64,000 nucleotides of DNA from Physcomitrium patens (lineage: Eukaryota > Streptophyta > Bryopsida > Funariales > Funariaceae): the NCBI RefSeq assembly GCF_000002425.4, contig NC_037255.1, positions 13,483,626 through 13,547,625 on the forward strand. Direction: 5' to 3'. Position 1 is the stretch's first letter, and each line of letters begins with the position of its first letter. The notes beneath the pieces were generated by a model. It made no database searches, was not told where the DNA came from, and worked only from the letters and a program-made list of their open reading frames with translations. This document shows, in pieces, positions 26,404-36,500 of this stretch. Made by a program: the position numbers and the translations under genes.

Positions 26404-26542
26404 TTCTAGAACCTTCTAGAAAGAAGTCTCTAGAAACTTCCAGAAGATTCCTTGAATATTCTCTTAGAATATTCTTCAAAGATTCCATAAAATATTCTTT
26501 AAAGATTCCCTAAAGATTCCCTTTAAAGGTTCTAGAAGATTC
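26404..26542 (+). promoter_or_regulatory. Heat-shock-element cluster in the LTR U3
   Basis: Perfect 4-module arrays of alternating TTC/GAA at 26404-26421 (TTCTAGAACCTTCTAGAA) and 26433-26450 (GAA..TTC..GAA..TTC). Two-module GAATATTC sites lie at 26454-26461 and 26467-26474, and a 3-module array at 26530-26542. The modules have the strict 2-nt spacing that heat-shock-factor trimers require. The cluster lies about 130-270 bp upstream of the TATA box, and the same arrays recur in the 3' LTR (32496-32513, 32525-32542). HSF binding is inferred from the consensus. Confidence 0.8.
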
Positions 26543-26669
26543 TTAGAATATTCTAGTAGATTCTAGGAAGTTACTTGAGAAGCTTCCTAGCTCTTGGGTA
26601 GTTGCTCGAGAAGCTTCACAGTTCTTGGGAAGCTTCTTGATGCGCTTCCTTAGAACCATAGGCCAGTAG

Positions 26670-26712
26670 TATATATAGGAGTCGAGGCTGAAGAGTTCTT
26701 CAGTCTCGACAA
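26670..26712 (+). promoter_or_regulatory. LTR core promoter and inferred transcript 5' end
   Basis: TATATATA is at 26670-26677. The CA dinucleotide at 26701-26702 lies 32 nt from the first T of the TATA box, the usual plant TATA-to-start distance, and fits the pyrimidine-purine start rule. The first 11 nt from there, AGTCTCGACAA (26702-26712), are exactly complementary to 26840-26850 just behind the LTR. The start site is inferred, not measured. Confidence 0.7.
26681..26710 (+). repeat. Hairpin spanning the inferred start site
   Basis: GTCGAGGCTGAAG (26681-26693) and CTTCAGTCTCGAC (26698-26710) form a 13-bp stem with a 4-nt loop AGTT and one G-U wobble in RNA. In the 3' LTR (32761-32790) the loop is AATT, and in the solo LTR GGTT; the stem is the same in all three. 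Confidence 0.85.
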
Positions 26713-26839
26713 CACATCTCTTGGAGTTCTAGCTCACCTTTCTGGTGTTGTTCTTGTACTCATCTGTTTAATCTAGTTCTGCCACTTCTTCTTGAACTTC
26801 TTATTAGATTTCAAGTCTGTATTTTGTGTCTGTGACAGT

Positions 26840-26850
26840 TTGTCGAGACT
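26840..26850 (+). other. Candidate self-priming primer-binding site
   Basis: TTGTCGAGACT starts 2 nt after the 5' LTR end, where a primer-binding site should be. It is the exact reverse complement of the 11 nt at the inferred transcript 5' end (26702-26712). No match to a tRNA 3' end is apparent at this position. In the Tf1/sushi chromovirus group the first 11 nt of the element's own RNA pair with such a site and prime reverse transcription. Confidence 0.7.
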
Positions 26851-26860
26851 ACACTAACTT

Positions 26861-27240
26861 GAGATATCAGAGCTAGTTCTTTCTTAGTAGAGTGTCGATT
26901 ACCCTTCTACTTGAAGGTATATTAGCATTTTTTTAGAGGTTGCGGATTACCCTCCTCTAAACTGATATTTTCTCAATCACAATATCAGAGCTTAGTTCTT
27001 TGAGGCAGAGAGTGGACTACCCCTTTTCTTGGAGATACTTGAGCGTTCTAAGGGTTGCGGATTACCCTCTCTTGGACTGATATTAATTCCTTCTTTTTGT
27101 TTAGCATAGCTAGTAGAAAAGACTTTTAACATCGATTTCAGAGGTTTGCCTTCTTGATAGAGTGCACATTACCCCTCTTCTCGAAAGCATTGAGGCATTT
27201 TTAGAGGTTGCGGATTACCCTCCTCTAAAACTGAAATCGT
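26861..27240 (+). repeat. Three structured leader repeats
   Basis: Three degenerate units, 26864-26968, 26981-27084 and 27133-27239. Each opens with (A)ATATCAG-like and closes with its reverse complement: ATATCAG/CTGATAT in units 1 and 2, CGATTTCAG/CTGAAATCG in unit 3. Each contains the core GGTTGCGGATTACCCTC, and in units 1 and 3 this lies inside a TAGAGG/CCTCTA stem. A weaker second ATTACCC-type motif sits in the 5' half of each unit. Units 1 and 2 begin with TATCAGAGC, which resembles the usual initiator-Met-tRNA binding site. Confidence 0.8.
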
Positions 27241-27384
27241 TTAGTGTTTTTTTTTTTTTTTTTTTTTTTTCTTTTTCTTTTTCTTTTCTCCGAGTAGGTT
27301 TTAGTGACAGGTAGTGCTACAATTTTCTCCAAGAGACTTAGCAATTTCTTCTTCTCTCAAAATTTTTCCATCTATTCTCTAAAT

Positions 27385-28434
27385 ATGAGAGTAGACCAGG
27401 TCATAGACAGTGCATCTCCACAAGTAGACAATAGAGTGGCAACTCTTGCAGATCTTCAAGCTCTTATGAATAGTGTACGAAAGGAGATTGTATTTCTTCG
27501 CAATCCAAGTAAAGAACCTCAAATTGATCTAGTGACCGAAGAAGCTAGACGCGAAATTCATAGCCTACAACAAGAGATTATTCGACTAAGAGAAGCAAGA
27601 CATGTGTCACATACGACCCCTATAGATACTTCAAGGATTAGTACGAAAGAACCAAAAGCGAGTATGCCAGACAAGTTTGACGGAACAAGAGCCAACTTCC
27701 GAGATTTTGTGCAACAAGTACGGCTTTATCTACGCCTATATCCTTCTCGTTATCCGAATGGATTTACCCAGGTTGCTTTCATAGGTACTCTTCTATCAGG
27801 AAATGCTCGCTCTTGGTTTGCTCCACTATTGGAGAAGGATTCTCCAATATTGTACGACCTAGAGGCTTTCATAGAGAGACTTACTGCTGCGTTTGGAGAT
27901 AGCGATCGAGAAAGAGTGGCTGAAAGAAAGATACAAAATCTGCGACAAGGATCACGTTCTGCTGCAATCTATGCTGCAGAATTTCAACAGCTTACATGTG
28001 ATCTTGATTGGAATGATAAGGCGTTCATGACACGATTTCGATATGGACTGAGAGATGATGTCAAGAACTTATTGATCACCATGCCTAAGGCGGATACTTT
28101 AGAAGAACTTATATCTCAGGCAATTATTTGTGACAACCGCCTCTTTGAATTACGACAAGAAAGACGATCACGCTGAAGAAATGATGGAGCATTTGCTACA
28201 TTTTCAAAAGGTCCAGAGAATCACTCCACAGACCCTGAACCCATGCAAATTGATGCGGTACGTTTCAAACCCCTCACAGCTGAGGAAAGGAAGCGACGGT
28301 TTGAACAAAACTTGTGTTTATATTGCGGAGAAGCGGGCCATAAAGCTGTAGATTGTCGGAAGAAACAGAAGCCTCAAACAACAAGACTCAGGAGTACAAG
28401 CATGCAGGAAAACAAGGACGCCCAGCCACAATAG
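27385..28434 (+). pseudogene. Chromovirus gag, one in-frame stop
   Basis: Gag forms the virus-like particle. The first ATG is at 27385 (MRVDQVIDSA...). An N-terminal coiled-coil-like region (EARREIHSLQQEIIRLREA) precedes the capsid-type retrotransposon gag domain (FDGTRANF...GNARSWFAPL...). A TGA at 28174-28176 breaks the frame, which then continues to a zinc knuckle [14 protein letters not shown] (CX2CX4HX4C, about 28312-28353) and ends at TAG 28432-28434. The stop is one C-to-T change from an Arg codon. The pol frame is offset by -1 and overlaps the gag end from 28353. Confidence 0.93.
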
Positions 28435-28439
28435 GGACC

Positions 28440-31400
28440 ATGCGGCTGGACATCTCAACATCCAAAATTAATCAAGGTCCCTTTCTCTCAGCTCAACCTT
28501 CAGATTGTTTTATGGTACCTTTACATCTGGGTATTCAAGAACTACAAGTCGATGCTTTATTAGACTCGGGTGCATCCGCTTGCTTTATAGATGAAGAGTT
28601 TGCCAAGCTTCACAATATTTCTCTTGTAAAGAAACTTAAGCCTGTCCATGTAGAAGTCATAGACGGACGACCATTGTCTTTGGGCAATGTTATCTATGAA
28701 ACTAAACCATTGAAGGTACGTCTTGAAAACCATGAGAGCAATATTGTGTTTAATGTTATCAAGACCCCTTCATGTCCTATCATTTTGGGACTATCTTGGC
28801 TTGATAAATATAATCCATTGATAGATTGGAAGTTGCGGAAAGTGACATTTCCAACAAACTCCTTGAAGGTGGAATCTGCCAAGACAATGTCTAGAAACAA
28901 ATCCTTGTTTATAGGTGCAAGGGCTTTCATGAAGGAAGCCAAGCAAAATACACCTCTTGTCATCTTCGCAACTCCGACTCGAGAAGATGCAACTCCGACT
29001 TTGGTTATTCCAAAGCAGTATGAAGAATTCAAAGATGTCTTTGAAAAGAAGAATGCTGATATGCTGCCAGAGCATCGACCCTATGATTGTGCCATTGAAT
29101 TGCAAGAAAGAGCACAACCACCTTTTGGACCAATCTACAATTTGTCGTAGACGGAGTTGACTGAGTTGTGGAAGTACATTGACGAGAATCTAGCCAAGAA
29201 CTTCATCCGTCATTCGAAGTCGCCAGTTGGGGCACCAATCTTATTTGTGAAGAAGAAGGATGGCTCACTACGGATGTGCGTGGACTATCGAGGTCTCAAC
29301 AAGGTGACAAAAAAGAATCGCTATCCACTGCCTTTGATCTCTGGTCTTCTAGAACAACTTGGGCGTGCAAGGATCTTTACAAAGATTGACCTAAGGGGGG
29401 CTTACAACCTTGTGCAAATTAAGGAAGGAGATGAATGGAAGACAACGTTCTGAACAAGGTATGGCCATTTTGAATACAATGTCATGCCATTTGGTCTTAC
29501 TAATGCTCCAGCGGTCTTTCAGCACATGATGAATGACATCTTTCGAGAGCATCTAGACGATTTTATTGTCATCTATCTAGATGATATTTTGATATTTTCT
29601 AAGAACGAGGAAGAACATGAGAAGCACGTTCGTCTGGTACTCAAAAAACTACGGGAGCGAGGACTCTATGGCAAATTGGAGAAGTGCTTATTTCACCAAA
29701 CTGAGATGGAGTTTTTGGGATTCATCGCGACTACGGAAGGCTTGAAGATGGATCCAAAGAAGGTCGAAGCAATCATGTCTTGGAAAGTTCCGAAGACGGT
29801 TAGGGACGTATAATGTTTTCTTGGATTTGCTAACTACTATCGGATCTTCATCAAGAATTATTCTCAAGTTGCTGCCCCCCTCACTCGGTTAACGTGTAAG
29901 GACAAGCTCGAATGGGGACCTATCGCAGAAAAAGCATTTCAAGATTTGAAGATGGTATTTACTACAGCTCCAATCTTGGTACATCCGGACTTTACAAAGG
30001 CCTTTTATTTGGAGACAAATGCGTCGGATTTTGCTTTGGGAGCTGTACTTTCACAGATGGGCGTAGATGAGAAGCTCCATCCAGTTGCGTTCTATTCTCG
30101 AAAATTCTCTGCTGCTGAGATCAACTATGAGATCCATGATAAGGAACTCCTTGCTATAGTAGATTCTTTCCAAGAGTGGTGCCACTTTCTTGAAGGAACT
30201 GCACATCCAGTGACCGTATATACGGATCACAAGAATTTGGAGTATTTTATGTCGGCTCGGGTTTTGAATCGGCGTCAAGCCCAGTGGAGTATGTCGCTAT
30301 CCAGGTTCGACTTTGTTATTACTTATCGGCCTGGGAAGCAACAAGGGTTGTTTGATGCATTATCAAGGAGATCATATCTCGCGCCAAAGGCTGGAGATGC
30401 AGCATTTGATGAAGAGTGCACGACATTGTTGAAGCCAGAGAAATTTCGGCTCAACGCAGCTATTGTACCAATTGATGCTGACTTCCTCGATCAGGTACGG
30501 GCCGCAACCATTGAAGATTCTCTAGCCCTTGATATCAAGCAACATGCTAGTGATGATAAATTCAAGATGAAAGGAGATCTAGTATATTTCGAAGAGCGGT
30601 TGTATATCCCAAAAGGGCCAACACGACTCCGAGTTCTTCAATCTCGTCATGACTTTCCAACTGCGGGACATTTTGGATTCAATAAGACCTTGGAACTTAT
30701 TTCCCGCGATTTCTGGTGGCCTCAAATGTGGAAGGATGTGAAAGATTTTGTTGTATCTTGTGACATTTGTTCAAGATCCAAAAACCCTCGACATCGGCCT
30801 TCTGGACTTCTACAGCCATTGCCTATTCCGCGCCGACCATGGTCTTCGATTTCCATGGACTTTATTACGGATCTACCACCATCGAATTCATTTGACAGCA
30901 TTTTTGTTGTCGTAGACCGGCTTACAAAGATGGCGCATTTTGTCCCTTGCAAGAAGACATCGTCAAGCAAAGACACAGCAAGACTCTTTCTTGATAATGT
31001 GTATCGATATCATGGTCTACCAGATGATATCGTATCGGATCGAGGAACCCAGTTTGTGTCAAAGTTTTGGAAATCTCTTTTTGAAATATTGAAGGTGGAT
31101 ATCAAGCTTTCTTCGGCATTTCATCCTCAAACGGACGGCCAAACAGAACGGGTGAATCAAGTTTTAGAGCAATATTTACATTGCACCATCAACTATCAAC
31201 AAGATGATTGGGTTGCATATCTACCGCTAGCTGAGTTCGCATATAACAACACCCTTCATGCGTCAACTCAACAAACGCCATTCTTTTCCAATTATGGATA
31301 CCATCCGAAGCTTGACTTATGGAGTTCGTCAACGATTAACAATCCGGCAGCTGAAGGATTGGTGAAGGAGCTTTCGCAGCTTCAAACTACATTGAAGCTT

Positions 31401-31913
31401 CAATTGCAAACTGCCCAAGAATCTTACAAGGCGTCCGCGGATAAATTTCGAAATCAAGCACCTAAATTCACGATTGGAGACAAAGTTTGGCTGCTTCGAC
31501 GAAATATTAAGACCAAGCGGCCATGTGACAAATTGGACTATCGGAGATTGGGACCATTTGTTATCCAGAAGCAGATTAATCCTGTAGCGTATCGTCTGGA
31601 GTTACCAGCTACTATGAAGGTACATCCTGTCTTTCATGTTTCTTTGTTGGAGCCTTATCGAGAATCGTCTTTTCCTGGAAGAGTACAATGTCCACCACCT
31701 AGCATAGAAATAGAGAACCACGAAGAATACGAGGTGGAAAAGGTCCTGGATTCACGGCAAAGACGGGGTAAATTAGAATACTTTGTGCATTGGAGCGGTT
31801 ACAATATTAATGAACGAACATAGGAGCCGGCCGAAAATCTCGCGAATGCGCCACAAAAGGTACAGTAGTTTCATCGACGATATCCTGAGAAACCCAAGCC
31901 GGTTCGACGATAG
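28440..31913 (+). pseudogene. Chromovirus pol (PR-RT-RH-INT-chromodomain), five stops
   Basis: All in one frame, offset -1 from gag; the first ATG (28440) comes 5 nt after the gag stop. Protease active site DSGAS is near 28564. RT has DYRGLNKVT and the catalytic YLDD at 29574-29585. RNase H has DASDFALGAVLSQ and TDHKNLEYF. Integrase has an HHCC zinc finger (about 30640-30780) and DDE core (SMDF about 30853, SDRG about 31036, TDGQTE about 31130), then a GPY-like segment. A C-terminal chromodomain starts EYEVEKVLDSR (about 31725). In-frame stops lie at 29148, 29451, 29811, 31821 and 31866. Each is one transition from the Gln, Arg or Trp codon expected there. The stop at 31821 falls in the chromodomain core. 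Confidence 0.95.
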
Positions 31914-32058
31914 CTTCTTACTAAAGCTTGCTCATCTAGAAAACAGAAAAGAGGAGAGAGCACCACCAAAATCCATAGTTGATGTAGTCATTCTCTCCAA
32001 GATAGCGTAGAACTTTGTTAGTAGCCCAAGTTTGTTCTTATTGTTTTAGCCTTTGAAT

Positions 32059-32406
32059 ATGGATAGCCAAGATACTACACTTGTCATGTCATCTCAAGCA
32101 ACTAGCTCACAAAAACGACCGCGAGATGAAGAACCGCCTGCACCACGACGACGTCGAAGGATTCCGAGCAACAGATCGCTGGTGATTGTATTTGAGGTCG
32201 AGCCTGCCTACAATGGTCAGCCAGAAGGAGTGTTTGTAGGACAATTTCACAATGAAGACACGGAGGTTCATGCTTGGTCAGAAGTTGAAGGCGTGGGCCA
32301 CTACCGTTGGCTTCAAGGACCATTAAATCACTTGCCTCGTGAACAACAATTGGAGTTCATAGTAGAGGTTATGCGACAAATCTTCATTTTCTTGCGTTGG
32401 TATTGA
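32059..32406 (+). CDS. Extra Arg-rich ORF 3' of pol
   Basis: A 115-aa frame from ATG 32059 to TGA 32404-32406, between pol and the polypurine tract. N-terminal third: a Ser/Thr/Gln-rich start, then KRPRDEEPPAPRRRRR, a probable nuclear localisation or nucleic-acid-binding segment. The rest is mixed acidic/hydrophobic (EVEPAYNGQPEGVFVGQF, WSEVEGVGHYRWLQGPL). It has no stop although gag and pol have six. No signal peptide or membrane segment is seen, so it is not envelope-like. No family was recognised. It may be an accessory protein or a captured sequence; chance survival of a 115-codon frame is possible. Confidence 0.5.
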   Translation: MDSQDTTLVMSSQATSSQKRPRDEEPPAPRRRRRIPSNRSLVIVFEVEPAYNGQPEGVFVGQFHNEDTEVHAWSEVEGVGHYRWLQGPLNHLPREQQLEFIVEVMRQIFIFLRWY

Positions 32407-32442
32407 CTGACGATAACATTGCTTCTCGGAGACCTCGAAGCT

Positions 32443-32453
32443 AAAGGAGGAGG
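32443..32453 (+). other. Polypurine tract
   Basis: AAAGGAGGAGG lies immediately before the TG start of the 3' LTR, the expected site for priming plus-strand DNA. Confidence 0.85.
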
Positions 32454-32917
32454 TGATATTAGGGACATAGTCCTTAGACCTTTCTAGAGACAAGTTTCTA
32501 GAACCTTCTAGAAAGAAGTCTCTAGAAACTTCCAGAAGATTCTTTGAATATTCTTTTAGAATATTCTTCAAAGATTCCCTAAAGATTCTTTGAAGATTCC
32601 CTTAGAAGGTTCTAGAAGATTCTTAGAATATTCTAGTAGATTCTAGGAAGTTACTTGAGAAGCTTCCTAGCTCTTGGGTAGTTGCTCGAGAAGCTTCACA
32701 GTTCTTGGGAAGCTTCTTGATGCGCTTCCTTAGAACCATAGGCCAGTAGTATATATAGGAGTCGAGGCTGAAGAATTCTTCAGTCTCGACAACACATCTC
32801 TTGGAGTTCTAGCTCACCTTTCTGGTGTTGTTCTTGTACTCATCTGTTTAATCTAGTTCTGCCACTTCTTCTTGAACTTCTTATTAGATTTCAAGTCTGT
32901 ATTTTGTGTCCGTGACA
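32454..32917 (+). repeat. 3' LTR of the chromovirus
   Basis: 464-bp LTR, TGATATTAGGG...TGTCCGTGACA, followed by the TAAAA target duplication. It carries the same heat-shock-element arrays, TATA box and hairpin as the 5' copy. Visible differences from the 5' LTR are a few transitions and one indel region of about 11 nt. Confidence 0.95.
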
Positions 32918-32922
32918 TAAAA

Positions 32923-33386
32923 TCATGAGATGGTTTTAAACTTAGGAGCACTATCAAATTAAGAAAATGGTGAAAGGTCACAACTTTTAAATATTTTGGT
33001 TGGTTGAAAAAAAAATATAGAATATATATTTTTTTTATTGTTTAATTGTATCCTAGAATTGTTTTTGGGCCTAATTCAAAGACATTATTTTTTAAAAAAA
33101 ATTAAAAAGTTGTATCAAAATATATTACAAATAACCATTAAAAAATCAAGTTTTTTAAACATCTCATAATTGCTTGAATTAAGATATAGGTTAACATATC
33201 TAGACTTATAATAAAAGAATAATTTGGTCCATTTCAAATTCTCTTCTTTTTTATACTATATCCAAAGAATAAAGCTTCTAAAAGAGGATTTGTTTTTAAT
33301 TCCAAGCAAGACTTGATAAGACTCTTGAACTATGATTTTTCAAAGTGGACTTTTAGATAAAAAGTGCCTTTCAATATTTTATTTTT

Positions 33387-33438
<52 letters not shown>

Positions 33439-33466
33439 AAAAATTAATTTTAATTTTAATTTACTT

Positions 33467-33516
<50 letters not shown>

Positions 33517-36500
33517 TAAATAAATATTTTTTATTTTAATAAAATTGATTTTTAAACAATCAATCTTTTATCAACTTATTGTAATTGAACCATGTGATTT
33601 ATAATATAATGCAATAAAATTGCAATTTGATTCAATATTATGTATTAATAAAAAAATAAAAATAGGAAAATCTTACATACATTGAGTCTTTAAATGAAAA
33701 ATAAATTAATTCAAATGATTTAAATCAAAGTTTTATATTAATTGATGATTAGATATTTTTAATAATGCACTAATTTTATATTATAATTAAAGATTATTTT
33801 TTACTTAAACTGTTTGTTTTAGAATGCTCACAACTATTGTGTAAGGTAGTTTGGATATAAGATAAAGAAACAAAGAAGGCTTCTAATTGACCATGAAAAA
33901 AGAAATGTTGAGAATTAGAAAATTTGGAGGATGTAAAGTGATTAGGATCCTAAGGATTTTTAAGAATTGAGTTGTTGGAATCCTTCAAGAACCAAGTTGT
34001 TGGAACCCACCAAGAATCAAGTGATTGAGGATTTCTAATAACAACCTTTCTTCCTCTCTTGGACTTTTGTTTTAAATTTGCAAGTGATCAACCATTTTTA
34101 TAGATATGATTTGATTCCAAATTCTTAAACCAATATCAACCATTCTTTAGATATTGTCTACCTCTATGTGAGTTTTAACTATTACAATCTTGTAACAAAA
34201 GTTGATCATTGCAAGGACTTCAAACCTCCACAAACTTAACTCACAACTTTCAATTATGTGATTGTAGAGTTATAGCTATAGAATTAACAATGTTTAGAAA
34301 GTATTTAATTTGCAATGGTGTGGACTTGGTAGATTTTATCTAGATATAATAATTATAATTATAGAGTATAAAATAGATGAATAAATAAAAAAAAACTTAA
34401 AAATAATAAAGTAAAAAATGTTATGATACTAGTGATGCAACAAAGTGAAGGAATTGCACAAAAATTGACACATGCAAATTTTTCATGTAAAGTACAAAAA
34501 ATTCACCTCTAACTTTTCCAAAGATATCTTAAGCAACCATAAGAGATTTATAAATTTTAAAATTATTACTATTTTATAAAAAAACAATAGAATTTAGTAG
34601 AATTCAATACATATTGTTAGTGAAAAAAGAGGGGGTATTCCAAAATTGGAAAAAAATTAGATGTAATATATATATATATTAGGCAATAAGTATATAAAGA
34701 TGTTACAATCTTGTGGGAGAAAGCTAAAAATTTGTATAAATTGGCAAAAATATGTATTTTTTTTACTATCTTTATATGTAGCAAGAATAAAAGCTTAAAT
34801 GCATTGTGTAATCTTGCTTATTATTTTGCTATCACTCATTTTATTGATAATGAGATGTGAGAAGAGTTTAATGTTTTAAGTACTTGCAAATTTTATTAAT
34901 ACAATTATTAGTGTCATGTTTTGTGTTGCAAAACAAAGAAAAATTTAAGAATCTCAAATTGTTTAGTGATTTTTTTTGTTCAGTTGATTTTATGATTAGC
35001 CGATGCATCTCTTTACTAGCCAAGTAAATGCCATAGCCAATGAAAATGAAAACTTTAGAGAGCTTGGTGAAGATATCTTCTATTTCTTGGACATACAATC
35101 TCACCAATCAATGACAACAAGTTTGTCCTAGATAAGTTTTCAAGCTGCCACTTCTTTTTTCAATAAAATGTTATTATTGAAATTAATTAATTTACAAAAT
35201 CAACAAAGAAGCATGCCATTTAGAAACCAAACTAAAATTTTGAAGAGATTCTAATGGAAATTAATAACATGTTTTTTTTTCTCATTGACTACAATAAATA
35301 TAAAAAATCAAAGTCACCACCAAACAACTACTACAAAATGAATGATCTACTTAGTAAAATAAGTGAGAACCTTTACCAAAACACAAGAAGCAAATAACAA
35401 CACAACATTGATTGAGTCTAAATATCATGACTCTAATATAAATGTAAAAATGACTCTTACAAAACAAATTCTTCTTGTCATGAAGCAAATCAAAGCAATA
35501 AAGGCAAAAATACATTGACTCAATTGTAGCATAGGAATGGAGCAAAATAGAACGAATATGTGCTACTTTGGCAACATTAAGATAAGATGAAGGAAAGACA
35601 AGATCAGTAATATATATACACATAAAAACAAACACTCTCAATTTGCAAAAAATGATCACTTTTTGCATGTGAATGCAAGGTGTTAGAAATTGGAGAAAAA
35701 AAAGAAAAAAGAGTCACAAAAGTACTAGAGCAACACCATAACAAAGTACATAAAAAATGACAAATAGAGAAGAGAGATGAGAAAATAAAGCAATAAAAAT
35801 ACATTAAAGAAGAAGCATGTAAATATACGAAATGGAATAAATACAAGTGTGCAATTAATACACTTTTATAGGTAGACATTTTGGAGAATTAAGGGACATC
35901 ATTAAGGTTAATCAAATCATTTATTCAACATCTATTATTAAACAAATGTTGCAAAGGAAGAAAATATTTGTCTTTCTATTAAATATTGATTTGACTATAA
36001 TATAATCCAAAAAGAGAATATATTGAGCATAAATAATGCAATCACAATTGAAGGAATTGGAGTTGTAGGTAAGTCTAAGAAAAAATAGATTGCACCTATT
36101 TATTAATATATTTATATAAAATATGAAATTTTAATTTTTTAATCCAATATTTAATCAAGTAAAGATCATGTATAATGTGATATATATTTTTTCTTTGTTT
36201 AATTGAAGATTTGGTCTATTTTTTGGTACTAAACATGCTTATTTAATTCACAACCTGAGAAACTTGTCTTGCAAGTTAGACATGTGTCTTATAAGTTAAA
36301 TATGTGTTGGAGATCCTATAAAACTTTGCCACATAGCTCTTAATTAGATTTTATATATGGAGGCAAGAATGAAGCTTTCTTCACTCTTATCAATTCTTTT
36401 CTTGCTTCTAATCTAATTTTAAGATTTTCTAATTTTCTTGTTTTTTGGCAATAGCCATTCTAATTTCTTCTTGAATATACATATTTATATCTTTTTTTGA

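Larger units (their letters stand above)
26365..26837 (+). repeat. 5' LTR of the chromovirus
   Basis: 473-bp direct repeat of 32454-32917, ending TGTGTCTGTGACA. U3 holds the heat-shock-element arrays. The core promoter TATATATA is at 26670-26677, and the inferred start of R is at 26702. The start is eroded: it begins TATTAGGG where the 3' LTR begins TGATATTAGGG. Relative to the 3' LTR it has an extra AT-rich stretch near 26485-26505. Confidence 0.95.
26365..32917 (+). mobile_element. Ty3/gypsy chromovirus, nearly complete, inactivated
   Basis: Full element: 5' LTR, leader, gag, pol (PR-RT-RH-INT-chromodomain), an extra ORF, polypurine tract and 3' LTR. It is flanked by the 5-bp direct repeat TAAAA at 26360-26364 and 32918-32922. 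The 5' LTR lacks the first 3 nt (TGA) present in the 3' LTR. The LTRs differ by only a handful of substitutions and one indel region, so insertion was fairly recent. Coding frames carry six in-frame stops and a gag/pol frame offset, so this copy cannot make a full polyprotein. The order PR-RT-RH-INT and the C-terminal chromodomain place it among chromoviruses. Confidence 0.97.

Noticed and set aside
28694-29117. Minus-strand ORFs inside pol
   Set aside because: Shadow frames of the protease/RT coding region.
29157-29453. Separate short ORFs within pol
   Set aside because: They are one pol frame split by stop codons, not separate genes.
36190-36480. LTR-like sequence starting TGTTGGAGATCC with a TATATATGG element
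   Set aside because: No second copy, target duplication or matching end was found.
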